NCBI GenBank assembly: GCA_029379385.1
Contig: CM055618.1
Coordinates: 16,345,071-16,409,070, forward strand
Length of the DNA: 64,000 nt
Source of the DNA: Quillaja saponaria
Taxonomy: Eukaryota; Streptophyta; Magnoliopsida; Fabales; Quillajaceae
Direction: 5' to 3'
How positions within the stretch are numbered: position 1 is the first letter of the stretch; each line of letters begins with the position of its first letter. The notes beneath the pieces were generated by a model that was not told the origin of the DNA, did not search any database, and was given only the letters and a program-made list of their open reading frames with translations. The position numbers were made by a program, and so were the translations under genes. Shown here one piece after another: positions 11,877 to 22,336 of the stretch.

Positions 11877-12602
11877 TCATCCACCACATCTTTTTCCACC
11901 ATCTGTACTACTTCCTTGACCCAGATGATCATACACGTTATGGTACTCCCCATAACAAGAACCAGCATGGCCTTCATTAACATAAACTCTAGTAGTAGCA
12001 GTAGTAGCTGATGGTGGTGGTGGTGATGGCGGCGGCGGTTCTGGCATAGCTAATATTGTATAATTACTACACACCAGCGGTGCTATATTACTAAGGCATT
12101 GATTATGAAAATCAACACCACAAATCTCACAACTATAGCCCCAAGAGGAACATGCACTTTGACAAATAATGCACCATCCTGATCCAGGCAAGGATGACTG
12201 AAGCCTCAAAGCATGTTCACGATGCAAAGGGTGGCGCGTGTGCTCAGGCAATTTAGTGCACAACTGGTGGACATCGAACTCACAGAGCTTGCACCGGTAA
12301 AACAACCCGTTTACGTGTAAACCACACACGTCGCAAACACGTTCCCTCTGACGTGCAGCTTGGGATTTTCGAATGACAAGGTTGAGTTGGTGTTTGGGAT
12401 GCATGAAGGAGGAGAATGAAATTGGGCACGTGCCACAAAACTCATGCAAGGCAAAATCACACGTGCTGCATCGATATCTGGGACCGGTTCCTAGTGTCTT
12501 ACAACCATCACAAAGGAATTGTATGGTTGCTGTAGGAAAATATGTGAGTGGATGAATTGGATGGGTCAATTGTTGAATGGTATTCTTCCGCACTGGAGCC
12601 AT
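11877..12602 (-). CDS. DC1 (cysteine/histidine-rich C1) domain protein
   Basis: Intronless frame of 241 residues, starting at MAPVRKNTIQQ. Three DC1-type zinc modules follow one another: about residues 18-60 (CDGCK...YRCSTCDFALHEFC), 68-115 (CDVCGLHVNGLFYRCKLCEFDVHQLC) and 123-172 (CIICQSACSSWGYSCEICGVDFHNQC). Each has the paired CxxC and HxxC residues and a leading histidine (HP.HP or HPLH). The tail is low complexity, with a Pro-rich PEPPPPSPPPP stretch. DC1 proteins are a large plant family, often induced by stress or hormones, with poorly defined ligands. The compact 3-module, single-exon form is usual. Arabidopsis At2g17740 in the duplicated block is, from memory, also a DC1 gene, but the position here between LTO1 and SEN1 differs. 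Confidence 0.92.
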   Translation of the reverse strand: MAPVRKNTIQQLTHPIHPLTYFPTATIQFLCDGCKTLGTGPRYRCSTCDFALHEFCGTCPISFSSFMHPKHQLNLVIRKSQAARQRERVCDVCGLHVNGLFYRCKLCEFDVHQLCTKLPEHTRHPLHREHALRLQSSLPGSGWCIICQSACSSWGYSCEICGVDFHNQCLSNIAPLVCSNYTILAMPEPPPPSPPPPSATTATTRVYVNEGHAGSCYGEYHNVYDHLGQGSSTDGGKRCGG

Positions 12603-13769
12603 GATCCTGATCTCTATGTAACAATGAGAACCGTTGAAGAAAACCTTATCGAAATCGTGTTTTTTTTTTGTTCCGGATTAGTTTTTACATACTTCGCTCA
12701 TTCATCTCTTCAGTATTCTCTAATGTTGGATTAAATATTATTATTAATCTCTACTATTATAATATAGAAAAATAGCTGGCTAAGTAAATGAGAACGCAAT
12801 CAATTGTGATAGTTGACTTTATTTTCTAATGGGATAGTTGATTTGACTTTTTGAACACATGATTGCACCTACATCATCTTAGTAGTTTCAAGGAAAAACC
12901 CTTAATTGGTGATTTAATATTGTATATCTCCAACATGATCTAAAGAAAACAAAATTCGGATTCAATTATGCTTATATTGTGTTTTTTCTTTCTTTCTATT
13001 TTTATTTTTTTATTTTTATATAAAACTCTTTATTATCTACCAATTGACTCTACATATTGCTTTAAAACATACATATAATTTGATTGAACCAAAAGCTTAA
13101 TCTAACTGAACAAATTAATTAATTTTCCATCCCTCATTAATCAAATTGGTCATTTGTAACATGTGATTAGGAGGTCAATTCGATCTAATTCATATAAATT
13201 AGTGTGTTCTAAAATTTTTCTTGAGAGTTTTTTGATGAAATAATCAGTTGATCAAATATCATTATTAGGAAATGTTATGACTGTTTTTAACCTCGTAACA
13301 AACAAAGACCCATGAATAAATTCAAAAAGGATTCTTTTTGGGGGATCAAAAGTTAGAGACACCCTCAACATAAATTATTTTAGTTGTATTTTAAGTGTAG
13401 CATCTTCTACTTTAAGCAATTACACCCTATACCTTGGCTAATCTCACCCTCCCTAATCATCATCTAGATGAATTTCTCAACCTATATGATTTTTGCATTT
13501 TTTTTTTCTTATCAAGAAAATAGAAAGATAGGTAAAAAAATTTGCGTCTTTGTTTCAAACAAAAAGGTCTCATTCGATTAAACAATCTTTGCAAACCCGA
13601 TTTGAATTAAATTTCAACTGAAATGAGTTCCGGGTCACCAGAGAGAATTTTGAGCCCAATATATTGTTGGTCTAAGAAATAGGCTTGACACAGTCAACCA
13701 AAGATTGTCCAATAATTTAAATAGCTTGAGGCCCAACAACAGAAAAGAAAAGAAAGAAACATGTGTTGC

Positions 13770-13775
13770 CACGTG
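13770..13775 (+). promoter_or_regulatory. G-box / ABRE core upstream of SEN1
   Basis: CACGTG within GCCACGTGTAC, about 280 bases before the SEN1 start codon. G-box/ABRE elements bind bZIP and bHLH/PIF factors. SEN1/DIN1 genes are dark-, sugar-starvation- and ABA-responsive in Arabidopsis, so the element fits, but its use is inferred. Confidence 0.5.
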
Positions 13776-13940
13776 TACATTGAGAAAACCAATGCCATCT
13801 CTATTTCGAACTTATCCATGAAAATTTGCAACCTTAGTCACCATTCTGTCAGAAACCAGAAAACGACTAGACGACAGAAAGTGATAGCGTGGCAGCCATG
13901 CCTCTTCTCAGCTCAAATCCTTACCAGTTACCAAGCACTT

Positions 13941-13966
13941 GTATACATATACATATATATACATAC
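13941..13966 (+). promoter_or_regulatory. TATA-like run upstream of SEN1
   Basis: TATACATATACATATATATA-type sequence about 90-115 bases before the start codon, at a suitable distance for a TATA box with a leader of roughly 70 bases ending in the CAACAACAACA tract before ATG. Confidence 0.5.
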
Positions 13967-14055
13967 ACAAGTCCATTTCTCTCAGACACCAAAACCTTAC
14001 CTCACCCACTTTTTCATTCATTGATTTGAACACACACTCTTACACAACAACAACA

Positions 14056-15790
14056 ATGGCGAAAGAATTGATAGCCACGTCGTTTGATGTCTCCGCCGCT
14101 GGCTTCGCTGTTTCTTCTTCACTTCCTTCACTTTTTTACCCCAAAAATCTCAACCAGAGGTGTTTACTGCGGAAACCCGTGAATTCTTTGAAGGGACACA
14201 CCATAAGTACTGAGCGAAAGCCTTCGAACTTCTGGTACGTGGGTTTTACATATAAATAGAAAATGAAAATTCTGGGTTTGAGATTTTTGAAACAAGTTGG
14301 GATTTTTGTTGTTTGATTTTCTCTATTTTTTGAAGTACGAAAGCTGCTCCGAGAGGAAATTTGGAGGTCACCGGCGTTCCAACTTCGGTGCCTATACGTG
14401 TAGCACATGAGCTTCTTCAAGCTGGACACCGGTATTTGGATGTCAGGTTAGAGTGCCTCCCCATAAAACCTCTTCCTTTCTTTCTTTTTTGTTTTTAATC
14501 CTCTAAATGGGTTTCAAGAAAAAGAAAAAAAAAGTTAATTTTGCTGTCCATGTGTTTGTGTCTGTATGAGTAGGACTCCTGAGGAGTTCAATGCCGGACA
14601 TGTCCCTGGGTCAATTAACATCCCTTACATGTACAGAGTTGGATCAGGTAGCAACATGAACCATTCAATAGGCTTGGAAGCTTCTTTGTTTAGCATTATG
14701 ATTCAGATTTTCTAATCTCTTTTCTAAAAATTAAAAAAGTGTTCATATTATGATCTTAGAGGATTCTGTTTGTTTTCACAGGGATGACAAAGAACCTCAA
14801 GTTTATAGCAGAAGTGTTGTCACATTTTGGAAAAGACGACGAAATCATAGTTGTGAGTTCATGTTGCTAAATTTGTCATAGTAGTTTTAACGTGATCTGA
14901 TCAAGAACATTAATATATCATTATTTCAGCTTAAATTAAATCTATTTTTTCTGGTTTCTCAGGGGTGCCAGAGTGGGAAAAGGTCTCTCATGGCTGCTAC
15001 TGATTTATCAGCTGCCGTAAGCAAACCAACCTTCTTTAAATATTCAACTTCATTTTAAAGCAACTTTCATGTTTATTTGAGTTCAAAGCAAGCATTGTAT
15101 ATTTGGTTGATTGTCCTTATCAAATAGGTTTTTCTCCCTAAAAAGTCATTTGTCAAGCAGCTTGTTCTCTCTGGAATCTAGGATAGGTAAAGGTCTATTA
15201 GAATTTGATTTGATTTGAGTTGTCAAGCAAGTGAATTTGAGAGTTCTGAGGTTGATTTGGGGATTTTGAATTGGTGCTGATTAGGATCTTAGAAGTGTAG
15301 AGACTTCCGATTCTTTCTTGCAATGACATTATCTTTTGTGGTGGTTGTTACTTAAACTCCTTCAAAATTCAAACTTGGTACACTTGGAATTCTGTCTGGA
15401 AATGTTTTCTAATTATGTAGGGCATATTTTTATTAAGTCTCCATAGGTTAATCATGTTTTGTTTGTCCTGTCATGAATCCTCCCTATGATCTTTTTCATT
15501 TTACTTTATATGTGTATTTGTTTAATTAGAAGATACTCTTTGTTTATCCTTGATCACAATGTCATTAAATTTCTCAACGCTTGATCACAATTTCATGGAA
15601 TTGTAATTCATGCCTGTCATTGTGTCATCCTGAGGAAATTACATCTTAATGCTTGATCACAATGTCATTATTCATTAATAATCAATGGTTTCTCTTCCCA
15701 ATTCCCATTTCTCAGGGATTTAATGGAATTACGGACATAGCAGGCGGGTATGCTGCTTGGACACAGAACGGCCTTCCGACACAGCTATGA
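14056..15790 (+). CDS. SEN1: SEN1/DIN1-type chloroplast rhodanese
   Basis: Six exons: 14056-14234, 14336-14446, 14574-14647, 14782-14852, 14963-15016 and 15716-15790. All are GT-AG with consistent phases and give 187 residues. The N-terminus (MAKELIATSFDVSAAGFAVS, Ser- and Arg-rich onwards) is a likely plastid transit peptide. The single rhodanese domain shows VPIRVAHELLQAGHRYLDVR, TPEEFNAGHVPGSINIPYMY and the active-site loop CQSGKRS with catalytic C147, ending with DIAGGYAAW. These small single-domain sulfurtransferase-like proteins (Arabidopsis At4g35770) are induced in senescence, darkness and phosphate or sugar starvation; the physiological sulfur acceptor is not established. The last intron is long (about 700 bp) and contains three copies of a CTTGATCACAAT-type phrase. 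Confidence 0.95.
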
Positions 15791-16762
15791 ATTATTACTA
15801 GTAGAATCTGCAGTTGTAAATAATACAAGTTACCAGCTTCAGAGCTGTGGATGGAGGAAGTTCAGAAAATTAATAAAGTGGAAGCAAGAAATGGTCATGT
15901 AAACACTATTTTCACCTCATAATAGCCAATAAAAAAAAGCTTCTCATCACATTTTGCTGGGTCATGATTTATTTCTCATAATGTGTGATTGTGTAATTCG
16001 GTCTTCTATGCTGAGGCTAAGGATTGAATATACAACAGGTTGATAGAAAATATTTATGTCATTGAGCATGTTCAAAACACATACATAAACACATTGTAGT
16101 CCACAAAGTACAAAACTACACATATACCATGTACAAGAAAGCTAATGTTCTACGTGGATTACGGCAATTTTACAAAAATGATTTACAAACATTAATTGAG
16201 GCTAACAATGCTAAATGAAAAGCAGTACGCCATAATATTTCTTGCAATTTCTTTCATTATACAACAATGCCTACTGATCGAACTTCTATTAGAATATCTC
16301 TATCTAAATGCTATCGGTAAGGAGGGACAAATTGAAAGGGTAGAGTAGCTACTCAGATTGCTTTAAATCATATCCTATGCAGATTGCTCTTGCAAATTGA
16401 GATGGGATTTTTAGCACCACTCACTAATGGCCAGCAGGAAAGAGTAGAGAGATAAGTATGAAAACAGACTGCAAGGCTAAAGGATTAACCATTAACCACA
16501 TTTACAAGCTACAAAACAAACATTAAAACGTAAAAATTGACATTGAAGATTCTTTAACTTCTGAACTTTTCCATAGATTTAACCAAGTTTAGAATAAGTA
16601 CACAACTACAAAGCCATAAAGATATATGAAACAAGGGCACATGTCTTCTACCTACACCTCTGATTAGCAAGTTCAAACTGCCCATTACAATAAGACAATA
16701 GTTCACAAATTATAGCTCACGACCTTTAGATTTCCCCCAAACTTAAAAAACTAACAGAAACG
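15791..16762. other. Convergent 3' spacer between SEN1 and the RS-protein gene
   Basis: The 3' UTRs of two converging genes are expected here. AATAAAG near 15871 could serve as the SEN1 poly(A) signal. No other gene is seen. Confidence 0.5.
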
Positions 16763-19429
16763 TCACCTAGACCCACGAGCATACTTCCTATCAGGGCTTC
16801 CATAAGGGGAATATTGAAGTGACCTGGATCCATCCCTTCTAGATCTCCCGCCATAGGGAGAGTGCCTGGGTGAAAAATCACGACCACCTCGATAAGGTGA
16901 GTGCCTGGGTGAAAAATCACGACCACCTCGATATGGTGAGTGCTTGGGTGAAAAATCACGACCGCCTGGATATGGTGAGCGCCTTGGTGACCTGCGATAT
17001 CCAGAGTCATCACGTCCATAGCCACTGCGAAACCTTCCCCCACGATCACCACGGTCACCATGGTACCCTTTACACACACAAATTGGATTAGTCCACAATA
17101 TGTAATTATGTTGTCAGGCATCTGCAAAAACAGTAGTACAGAACATCCACTAATTTAAGTATGTACCAAACTTACCATAGTCTCTGGTACTTTTCAGCCC
17201 AAGATAATTCCCAGGTGTTGGAGTTCTCGGACGTTTTCTCCGTGACTGAAAGAATGTGGATAACTCAATCCTTAGAATATCTATGGTCAATAAACTTTGA
17301 AAAGTCATCTTGTAATTGCACGAAAGTGTGGACCAAGTGGTGGCATCCTTTTGCATTACAACTATCTTAGTGGAACATTAATCTCAAAACAATTCCTCAG
17401 AAAGCATCAGTTTCGGCTAAAATTTTAAATAAAAAAATAACACATCAACGAAAAAAATTTACTAGCTTAAAAGGAAGCAGCAGCAGATATCAGAAACAGA
17501 TAACAAGTTTCCATCAGATGAATGCTACATATGGGATACCATAAAAGCCTGATTAGAAAGTTGTTGATAATGTCCGTTGATTAGTTGGTTGTTGAAAGTG
17601 AATGCTGAGGTTGTTGTATAGTTGTTGGGCAATATAGTTGCTATGTTTAGTTGATCAGACGCATTTGAAAAGCTGTTTAAGCTTGCCATTGATCAAGCTG
17701 TTTCACTAAAGTTGACAAGGATGAACTCATCATCTTTGATTGCTGCCAGCTTAGCTGAGGCAATGGGTTCTGAATATAACCAGAAAACCTTCAAGTCAAG
17801 AAGAAAGAACACCAAACAGAACATTTTGTGGTTTACCGCTAAAGGTGAAATCACATTACCCTCTCAACAGTGATTGTGCGGCCTTCCAGGACTGAATTAT
17901 TAAGATATTTGATGCAGCGGTTGGCATAGTCAACATTTTCCATTGTCACAAAAGCAAACCCACGAGATGTACGTGTACGAGGCTCAACCACAAGAAAGCA
18001 TGAAGCAACCTAAAAAAGACAAAGCAAAGCATTAATTTTAACTGAGGATTGGATAAGAAGCCATAACAGAAGAATCGAGTGTATAAAACATTCAAACAAA
18101 CAGGAAGGGCTCATGTTCAACCTTCCCCTCCTTAGTAAAGTGCTCCTCAAGTTCTCTCTCAGTGACCCTTGAAGATAAGCCAGTCACGTAAAGTGTATTC
18201 CCCGGATTCAGAACATCAGCCCTGAAATATATTTTGAAAGATTGAGAAAAGCCTTTGAAATAGCATTAATCCTGTAAACCAATAACCAAGGACAAATAAG
18301 AGTTCCAAACATAGAAGTAGACAGACTCTGAAATACTATTATTTGGACAGGGTATAATAACGAAAGGGGAAAAAAAGAGTAACCTGCCATGACTTCTTGA
18401 TCTCGACCTGAACAGAAACGACACATGGGAGAATGTGTCAGGTATTGTGAGCGCTATAACAGAAAGAAGTGCATTATGGCTACAAGGCTACTCTTGAAAG
18501 CCAACTAGAATCAAACTAACCTGCCACGACTCCTAGAGTGGGATCTTGGCCTTGGTCTTGTTAAAGATATGGACCTAGACCTAGGCCTTGACCAAGACCT
18601 TGATCTGGATCTAGATCTTGAGTGAGCTCTCAAAGGGGAAGGGGACCTTGAATCCCTGATATATGATATGATAAACATATAACATCAAAATTCTATGACC
18701 CGGGGAAAAAAATAAAAAATTATAGCTTTACACTGTGGAGTTCAAAATATGCTTATAAAGGAGTAGTAGTTCAACATGAGAAGACATCAAGACATACATC
18801 CAACAAGTAATATAATACTGTTCGTATTATTGCTGAAATTACATTTTCAGACTGTCTACATAGACAAGTTAGTAGAGAAATTATCGAGGAAACTAATATC
18901 TTTAAATGTATGGCTTCTCACATGCTAAGGTAATCCCTTCCTCAAAATTTAAGCAAAAATGGAGACCCACATACAAGAAATTAATTAATAATAATATGAG
19001 AGAAACAATTTCACATAACCAAAAGACATAGAAGTGAAATAATGACATAAATATTGAAACGACTCAACCCCAAATCAAAACCTAAATATTGAAACGACTC
19101 AACCCCAAATCAAAACCTAAGTCTCTAAGCAGCAACGAATAGCTTCACGGATTTAAGAAGAAATTAAGAGACCTAAAAGTGACATAATAAACGAGAAGAT
19201 CGTCAATTAGAAATACAAAACCATAATCATAGATCAAGAGAATTTGACTACACCAAGAAATTTGCAGTTAAATCACAATTAAAAGGTTTTAGGGCTTGCC
19301 TTTTGCGAGGAGAATCCGCCTGCAAGAACGAGATGAATAACAAACCACAGTAAACAAAAAAAGCATTAGGTTTTCTTCGTTCAAGAAGCGCCATTAACAG
19401 TGGCAAGAGAGGGCTAGAGTATTTACCAT
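16763..19429 (-). CDS. Tra2/SR45a-like RRM and RS-domain splicing factor
   Basis: Eight coding exons on the minus strand: 19429-19427 (ATG only), 19319-19300, 18655-18521, 18407-18384, 18221-18122, 18009-17860, 17245-17176 and 17067-16763. They give 268 residues. The order is RS-rich N-terminus (residues about 8-60, many RS dipeptides), a single RRM with RNP2 LYVTGL (71-76) and RNP1 RGFAFV (110-115), the post-RRM linker RKRPRTPTPGNYLGL typical of Tra2/SR45a proteins, and a Gly/Arg/Ser tail with three near-identical 13-residue units SPYRGGRDFSPRH. Family members bind pre-mRNA and act in regulated splicing in the nucleus. Intron 2 begins GC (AAAAG|GCAAGC), a GC-AG intron. The microexon of 24 bases adds RSRSRSHG. 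The position matches Arabidopsis At4g35785. Confidence 0.92.
19051..19121. repeat. Two-copy 35-bp tandem repeat in RS-protein intron 2
   Basis: The phrase AATATTGAAACGACTCAACC followed by CCAAATCAAAACCTA occurs twice in direct succession, a recent tandem duplication within the long GC-AG intron. Confidence 0.9.
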
Positions 19430-20620
19430 TTTCTCACGAAGACGATGAAACCCTAGAACGAAACGACGAAGCTTTTGAGGACTCGCCGAATTGACCTCTA
19501 TAAATCTCATCACATTCCTTTTATAATAAGCCTGATGCTTACATGTTTGCTTTGCTTTGTTTTTTTTTTTTTGTTGTTTTTGTTTTGAGGTGAATGTTTG
19601 CTTTGTTATTACGCTGGTAATAACTTAACGAAATAAATAGAGAGAAGGGTAATTTAGTCTTTTAGTTGTAAGTTAGGGTCTGTTTAATGACTCCCTCTAA
19701 AAATACTTTTTAAGTAATGGAATGAATGAAAATTTTATAACAGTCATTCCAGATTTTTCAGTATTATTTAATTTATAAATTATTATTTTTATAAAATTTT
19801 AATTTTAAAATCAAATTTATGGGATATGTCTTTTCAAAAAATCATTTATAAGTTAAGTATTAGTTTTTTTTTTTTTTTAAACATATATTTGATGTTTGAA
19901 GTTAAAAGTCACTTTTAGCTTGTTTAGTAATATGTTTGGTTAAATTAAAAATTACTTTTGATCAAACACTTAATAAAATTTTAGTTTATTTTTAACAACT
20001 ATTATGTATAATTTTTTCAGAACATAATTATAGCAAAATACAATACACAGTTTCTATATTATTTTCATAAAAATATCCTAATAACATATACAATAAAAAT
20101 AAATAAATAATTTGTCATATTTTTATAATTCAAAATCATTTTTTTTATAACGAACCAAGCAAAATAACATATTATGCTAAAATCAATTTTTTCTGTAAAC
20201 TCTACTAGCAAAATCAATAATCAAAAATATTAAATTTCAAACTCCAAACCAAACGGTCTTAACTCTCTTACTTATTAATTTGAGGGCATTTTAGTCTTTT
20301 CTTCATTTTGCTACACACTTAGTTGCTCGCTCCTCGCCTGCTGAGGTGGTAAATTTGAATTGATTGAATGTCACACAACTATTTTAATTATTTCTAAACA
20401 AATGCTCTTCTAAGACATTTGTAATATACAATTAATACTATCATTAAAAATAATAATATATACTTTAAATATGATAACACGAGTTGAGCCTCACAATAAT
20501 CGGAAAAAAAATATATATATATCACCGAAATTAAGATAACTATCGCTGGTAATTCATTAGCAAAGAGACGTAAAATTTTCATTACAAATTCAGTTATTTA
20601 TTCTCCTTCAACTATAGTAT
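19430..20620. repeat. Intergenic with possible hAT-like MITE (about 19673-20262)
   Basis: No gene is seen. The segment starts with AGTTAGGGTCTGTTTAAT and ends with CCAAACGGTCTTAACT, whose reverse complement (AGTTAAGACCGTTTGG) is similar. The interior is AT-rich and repeats phrases such as TAGTAATATGTTTGGTT that are typical of plant hAT-type miniature elements. No target duplication was confirmed. Confidence 0.3.
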
Positions 20621-21109
20621 TCACCTTTCTGCAACTGTAAAATCAAAATTGGATAATGCCCCTGCACGACCACTTGAAAATCGCATCAGTTTACCTAAAG
20701 AAGGGATTCTCTGATCTGGTAATGGTAGCTTTTTCTGATCTTCTAAAACAGTGAATTGCTTTTTCTTCTTCTGCTCATCATTTTGCACTGACTCTGTTGC
20801 TGGTTGTTCAAGTTCAACCCGATTGTGTTTACTAGCTTTTTTCTTTTTCTTCATCTTCTTCTTCTTCTTGTGCTTCACTTGGCCTATGCATGAAACCTTG
20901 GGAGAAGTGGGTTCTCGTGCATCAAAACTACTACCCTCTGGTCTTCTTCTAGCTTCACTGGGAATTATTGAAATCTTAGCAGTAGTAGTAGATAATCGTG
21001 ATACTCTGCCATTTCTAGGACTTGGAGGTGGACCTTGAAATGTCACAGCAGCAACCGTTTGTGGTAGCAATTTAGAGATTCTGATCTTCAATTTAGATAG
21101 TTTTTCCAT
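20621..21109 (-). CDS. Syringolide-induced protein 14-1-1-like small basic protein
   Basis: Single-exon frame of 162 residues. I chose the ATG at 21109, as the upstream extension begins with a TTG codon. The N-terminus MEKLSKLKIRISKLLP followed by VTFQGPPPSPR matches the plant-only family of soybean syringolide-induced protein 14-1-1 and Arabidopsis At1g76070. A lysine-rich block (KHKKKKKMKKKKK, about residues 78-90) could be a nuclear signal. The C-terminus IPSLGKLMRFSSGRAGALSNFDF is the second conserved family block. No enzymatic motif is seen. Relatives are pathogen- or elicitor-responsive, and their molecular function is unknown. The next gene downstream in the same direction is the RS-protein gene. 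Confidence 0.82.
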   Translation of the reverse strand: MEKLSKLKIRISKLLPQTVAAVTFQGPPPSPRNGRVSRLSTTTAKISIIPSEARRRPEGSSFDAREPTSPKVSCIGQVKHKKKKKMKKKKKASKHNRVELEQPATESVQNDEQKKKKQFTVLEDQKKLPLPDQRIPSLGKLMRFSSGRAGALSNFDFTVAER

Positions 21110-21953
21110 TGCAAAAATAAACAACCACCCAGTTGTTCGATTTTGAATATGTATATTGGGTCAGTGGCAATTAAGAATTTAGAGAAGAAGAATATATAGG
21201 ATGGCATTGGTTGACAAAGGAAAACAAACGAAAACGAAAGATAGTTGACATTGGCGGACGACGGACGAACTGGTCTGAATGACGCCTTCAGTAGCCGGCT
21301 AGATTATAATAAGTAGGCTTCAGTTAGACAGTTACAGGTTTGTTCTGGAAATACGACACTATAACAAACAGTCCATCTTAACTACCCAGAAAACTATCAA
21401 TTGCTATTAGCTGCTGCTACTGCAGCCTGCAGGTTACACACCAGAGACAAGGACAAGAAGAAAAAAATAGATAGAAGCTCCAACCATAAAATTCTAGACT
21501 AAATCTAATGAATATTATAATATATATAAGAAATTTTTTTAGTATTTATTACAGTTAGTTATAATGATATAATTATATTATTTTGACTATATTTATTATA
21601 TTTTAAAAATTTTAACAATAAAAACTCTAGTTAAAAAATTTATAATTTAACACTTGATTTAGTAATTTTATTTTCACAACCAACTGTTATATATTCATAT
21701 TGTTTTGACTAAAATTTAAACAATAAATATACTGTAGACATAAAAATTGACTTTAAATATGCCTAACCCGGTTCAAACGGATTGAAAACCATACTAAAGA
21801 CAAGTTTATTCAAAAAATGCCGCGGTTCCTAATGTATTGGCTGGCTATAAGGACTCGATGTCGTGGGACAAATCATAAAATTGATACGAGTAAAGAGAGT
21901 AATTCATCAAATCGGATTGAAGAGCTAGCTTTGCCACAACTGGTTGATGAGGG
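21110..21953. other. Intergenic, no gene seen
   Basis: Upstream of the 162-residue gene and downstream of RPB1. AT-rich in 21480-21740. No coding or RNA signal was recognised. The RPB1 3' UTR should lie in the last few hundred bases. Confidence 0.5.
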
Positions 21954-22266
21954 TTAGTAACCTGGTTGACTTGGTGAGTAACCCGAACTAGGACTGCACA
22001 GAAATAAACAAGATTTAGCTAGCACATAAATTGAAGAGTACTCAGAGAATTTGGTGTATGCGAACCTGATCTTTGGAGAGCTTGGGCTGTAGTCCAGAAC
22101 TCCAACAGACTTACATGGGCTGAAAAGAAATATGAAAAGAATCAACAAAAAGTTCTCAAAAAAGGCTTCAATCATGAAACAGACTCCATCCTCGTTCTTA
22201 AAGGAGAAATACATTTTATGAGTTGAAAATACTTTCAGCGTAAACTTGAAAATTCATGCAATGCAA

Positions 22267-22336
<70 letters not shown>

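Larger units (their letters stand above)
12603..14055. other. DC1 / SEN1 intergenic region
   Basis: AT-rich spacer between the DC1 gene (minus) and SEN1 (plus). No gene is seen. It contains the second copy of a promoter-like segment (about 13650-13740), a G-box and a long TATA-like run before SEN1. Confidence 0.5.
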
